Source: CBDCFV01 sp963664625
GTDB lineage: Bacteria; Chloroflexota; Dehalococcoidia; Lucifugimonadales; UBA3495
Reading direction: 5' to 3'
NCBI GenBank assembly: GCA_963664625.1
Contig: OY761541.1
Coordinates: forward strand, 1,426,001-1,490,000
Length of the DNA stretch: 64,000 bases
Each line of letters opens with the position of its first letter. The stretch's first letter is position 1. The notes beneath the pieces are model-generated. The model was not told the origin of the DNA, ran no database searches, and saw only the letters and a list, made by a program, of their open reading frames with translations. Shown piece by piece: positions 61,840-64,000 of the stretch. A program made the position numbers and the translations under genes.

Positions 61840-62223
61840 TCAGCCCTCGGCCCATCTCTCCGCTTCTTGAATATAGTCCGCAACCCGACGGATTTGCGAT
61901 GTCACCGTGGATGGCGAATCCAGCTTCCCATCATAAAAGTACCTGCCGTGCAATAGGCCTTGATGAATGAAATATGCGTCAGCCAAGTTTCTCAGCCGGA
62001 AATCGTCATCCGCCAAAAAAGCCAAGCCGTCGGTCACCTCCGGCGATCGTTGGGGGCGCACATCGGTCCTGGCCAAGACGAGCGCTGCCGTCGCTCTATT
62101 TACCGCACACCACGCTTTTTCAGCGGCGTCCCGAAGGTCTCCTTCTTCCGCGACCTTCAAGGCGGATTGATGCAAATCCCTGGCGTCATTGAAGAGAGCC
62201 TGCACATCGAGAGCCAAGACCAT
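61840..62223 (-). CDS. PaREP1/HEPN-like protein, tandem copy 2
   Basis: 127 aa, the upstream member of the tandem pair; differs from copy 1 mostly in the middle (ARTDVRPQRSPEVTDGLAFL against the copy-1 version). Start ATG 62223. Compared with the PaREP1 protein at 29.5-30.0 kb it is shorter and not closely similar. Function unknown. Confidence 0.8.
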   Translation of the reverse strand: MVLALDVQALFNDARDLHQSALKVAEEGDLRDAAEKAWCAVNRATAALVLARTDVRPQRSPEVTDGLAFLADDDFRLRNLADAYFIHQGLLHGRYFYDGKLDSPSTVTSQIRRVADYIQEAERWAEG

Positions 62224-62323
62224 TTCTCTATCACCACTCCTGCTGAAGTCATACCGAATTATACTTGCTCAGTCCTCAATCTCAACTCACCAAAATGCTT
62301 CTTAAATAGGCCCCGGCCGACTA

Positions 62324-63703
62324 CTATCCGGTCTTCTCCGGCGGCAGGGTAATCGGGAAGGGGACGTTGGGGTACTGGGCGACCAGCCTGCGCCATACTG
62401 CTATGCCGACCTGCTCTGCCCGGCGCAGTACGTCCGCTTCGTCAACTGTCAGGATTTTGCCGTCCCGCATTACCCATTTGCCGTCCACCATCAGGCCGGT
62501 AATGTCTCCCGGCTGGCCGTTGTGGACGAAGCCGGAGACAACGCGCAGGTTTGGGACCAAGTGGGGCTTCAAAGTGTCGACGATGAACAGGTCCGCTTTC
62601 TTCCCGACTTCCAGCGACCCGGTCTGCTGGCCTAATCCCAGAATGTCCGCACCGCCCTTGGTGGCCCACTCCAGCACATCCTCCGGCTGGGGGTCCATCT
62701 GGGCGTTTCGGCGCACCCGCTCGGCGAACAGGCCTGTCCGCATCACCTCCACCATATCCTCGGCCATGTTGTCAGACCCCATGCCGATGCGGCAGCCCGC
62801 CGCTTGAAGCTCCTTGGCCGGGGCGGCCGCGCCCCTGCGTGCGGCTATCGCGGCGTTGTTGGAGACCCCGACGCCGGCGGCCCCCAACAGGGCGATCTCG
62901 GCGGAGTTCACGTAGCGGCAGTGGGCGACCACCAAGCGCGGCCCGAGGAAGTCCTGGGCGAACAGATAATGGGTTGGAGGCACGCCGCGGGTGCGCATCA
63001 CCGCTTCCACTTCCAACGGGCTCTGGGACAAGTGGATGGTGTAGCCTACGTCATAGGACTCGGCCATTTCACGGCTGCGTCGAAGCAACTCGGGAGAGCA
63101 GGTCTCCGGGGCATGGGGCGCCATGAAACAGGTGACCCTGCCGTCCCTGGCGCCATTCCAAGCCTCGATCAAGTCGGCGCTCCTCTGCAACTCGGCGTTC
63201 AACTTGCTTTCCGAGGGCACGAACTGCCCGCCCCGTCGTTGGGACTCGTCAAAGTCGTTGATGTTGTCCGACACCACCAGCCGCAGTCCGGTTTGAGCCA
63301 GACTTTCGGCGTACTCCTGGACGCCGCCGGAAATCTCCAGCAGGCACGTAGTGCCGCTGCGGATGGCTTCCAAGGTTCCTAACGTCGCCATCAACTGGCG
63401 TTCTTCAAGGGTCAACATTCCACGGGCCGATTGGGGAAAGCGCAGAGTTGTGGGAAATCCGAAGTCCTCGAGGATACCCCGGTCGGTGGTGGCCAAGAGG
63501 TGAGTATGGCAATTGACCAGTCCTGGGAACACCGCCTTGTTGGACCCGTCGACTTGCTCGGCTCCGGGGTAGTTGCTCATTATCTCCGCCACTGGTCCGA
63601 TGGCCGCGATGCGGTCTCCGTCCACGGCTATGGCGGCATTGTGCAACACCGTCCGGGCCGCGTTGCCGGTGACTATAGTTGCGTTACTGATAACGGTTGG
63701 CAT
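62324..63703 (-). CDS. Amidohydrolase family protein (TrzA/AtzA/SAH-deaminase type)
   Basis: 459 aa, metal-dependent amidohydrolase of subtype III: VNCHTHLLATTDRG (two His ligands, about residues 64-70), VGYTIHLSQSPLEVEAV and LVVAHCRYVNSAE (His), GMGSDNMAEDMVEV (Asp). C-terminal MVDGKWVMRDGKILTVDE. Likely a deaminase or chlorohydrolase of N-heterocycles or a guanine/SAH-type substrate. Start ATG 63703. A fragment of a second such gene lies downstream at 61.27 kb. Confidence 0.9.
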   Translation of the reverse strand: MPTVISNATIVTGNAARTVLHNAAIAVDGDRIAAIGPVAEIMSNYPGAEQVDGSNKAVFPGLVNCHTHLLATTDRGILEDFGFPTTLRFPQSARGMLTLEERQLMATLGTLEAIRSGTTCLLEISGGVQEYAESLAQTGLRLVVSDNINDFDESQRRGGQFVPSESKLNAELQRSADLIEAWNGARDGRVTCFMAPHAPETCSPELLRRSREMAESYDVGYTIHLSQSPLEVEAVMRTRGVPPTHYLFAQDFLGPRLVVAHCRYVNSAEIALLGAAGVGVSNNAAIAARRGAAAPAKELQAAGCRIGMGSDNMAEDMVEVMRTGLFAERVRRNAQMDPQPEDVLEWATKGGADILGLGQQTGSLEVGKKADLFIVDTLKPHLVPNLRVVSGFVHNGQPGDITGLMVDGKWVMRDGKILTVDEADVLRRAEQVGIAVWRRLVAQYPNVPFPITLPPEKTG

Positions 63704-63805
63704 GTGGGCCTCTCATTCTGAAATAGACTTGCGGGCTGGATGATACCACTTTGTGCAAGGGTAGACGGAGAAACAGGACGGAAAGAGTTTTGCCATCAAG
63801 TTATG

Positions 63806-63833
63806 TTGTTATCCAAGGGCGTAGGGGTACAAT
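63806..63833 (+). promoter_or_regulatory. Promoter candidate for the RidA-family gene
   Basis: The -35 TTGTTA (63806-63811) and -10 TACAAT (63828-63833) are separated by 16 bases, 52 bases before the start codon. Confidence 0.5.
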
Positions 63834-63885
63834 GGTGGACGCCTTTATAAGGCTATGACCATCAAGAAAATCGGAGGTAGGACCT

Positions 63886-64000
63886 ATGCCAGAAGCAGAA
63901 CGCAAACTGAACGAATTGGGGTACGAATTGCCGCCGCCCAGGACGACGCCGTTGCCCGGCAACTTCGTCTCCGCCGTCCGCACCGGCAACCTGCTGTACA
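63886..64000 (+). CDS. RidA-family protein, cut by the window end
   Basis: 38 codons present. Reads ERKLNELGYELPPPRTTPLP, then GNFVSAVRTGNLLY, the typical N-terminus of RidA/YjgF/L-PSP proteins, which hydrolyse reactive enamine/imine intermediates. ATG 63886 follows GGAGG. The rest of the gene lies beyond 64000. Divergent from the amidohydrolase gene. Confidence 0.75.
   Translation, partial: MPEAERKLNELGYELPPPRTTPLPGNFVSAVRTGNLLY

Overview
The window reads as a piece of a GC-rich bacterial chromosome, probably a metagenome-derived Chloroflexota (Dehalococcoidia/SAR202-like) genome. That placement is inference from gene content: xanthine-dehydrogenase/CO-dehydrogenase-type molybdoenzymes, an enolase-superfamily enzyme, a luciferase-like monooxygenase, a SelA-like PLP enzyme, a glutaminyl-tRNA synthetase next to gltX, and many Uma2, PaREP1 and coiled-coil accessory genes. 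There is no rRNA, tRNA or CRISPR array that I can see. The most obvious repeat is a short palindromic element of the GTCATTCCCGC...GCGGGAATCC type, with about 18 copies, two of them inside coding sequence (mtaB and lspA).

Layout. 0-3.2 kb: mtaB, a Uma2 nuclease-like gene and an MBL-fold hydrolase facing it across a bidirectional terminator. 3.2-4.2 kb: a gene-poor, partly AT-rich stretch with a decayed leucine-rich-repeat gene. 4.2-7.7 kb: a NarL-type response regulator whose phospho-acceptor Asp is Glu, then DUF1800 and NHL-repeat genes. 7.9-13.5 kb (minus): gltX-glnS and an alpha/beta hydrolase-lspA-rluD operon. 13.7-20.4 kb: ltaE, followed by an accessory segment. Its first part (14.76-16.54 kb) lies between two copies of the ltaE 3' end and carries a cysteine-rich CoiA-like putative nuclease and an orphan HigA antitoxin. 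Next come a two-gene SMC/ABC-type ATPase plus TOPRIM-like (DUF4276/RloB-like) cassette, a coiled-coil putative nuclease, and a small-protein plus retropepsin pair. 20.5-31.7 kb: nitroreductase, SelA-like enzyme, a DUF2283 pair, an ABC exporter, isochorismatase-fold and YbaK proteins, an RHH/MazF toxin-antitoxin pair, rarA, a luciferase-like oxidoreductase, a PaREP1 gene, and an acyl-CoA carboxylase beta gene broken by one frameshift.

31.7-32.8 kb is a repeat-rich stretch without a convincing gene. 32.8-39.3 kb: a second coiled-coil nuclease candidate, an MFS transporter, aldo/keto reductase, a long hendecad coiled-coil membrane protein, DUF1989, and a convergent restriction-modification pair (SPPY-type DNA methyltransferase and Eco29kI-like GIY-YIG nuclease) whose stop codons share four bases. 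39.4-43.5 kb: a molybdenum hydroxylase large subunit and a ThDP enzyme. 43.7-45.4 kb: a second two-gene cassette, ATPase plus a small PD-(D/E)XK-like nuclease, visibly lower in GC. 45.6-49.4 kb: a secreted LRR protein, a very divergent PEP carboxykinase-like protein and a small membrane coiled coil. 49.5-55.6 kb: a three-subunit molybdenum hydroxylase locus interrupted by an opposite-strand membrane gene, and a GMC oxidoreductase. 55.6-64 kb: a second Uma2, a VOC protein, an enolase-superfamily enzyme, an intact IS5-family element with clear ends, a hydrolase-methyltransferase fusion, a second small-protein plus retropepsin pair, tandem PaREP1/HEPN genes beside an amidohydrolase remnant, an intact amidohydrolase, and the start of a RidA-family gene cut by the window edge.

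The metabolic genes suggest scavenging of heterogeneous small organic molecules. The accessory genes look like conflict modules (restriction, ATPase-nuclease pairs, toxin-antitoxin) scattered between housekeeping operons rather than held in one island. The strongest candidates for something undescribed are the two overlapping ATPase-plus-small-nuclease cassettes (16.7-18.6 and 43.7-45.4 kb), the ltaE-flanked cargo, and the recurring small-protein/retropepsin pair.
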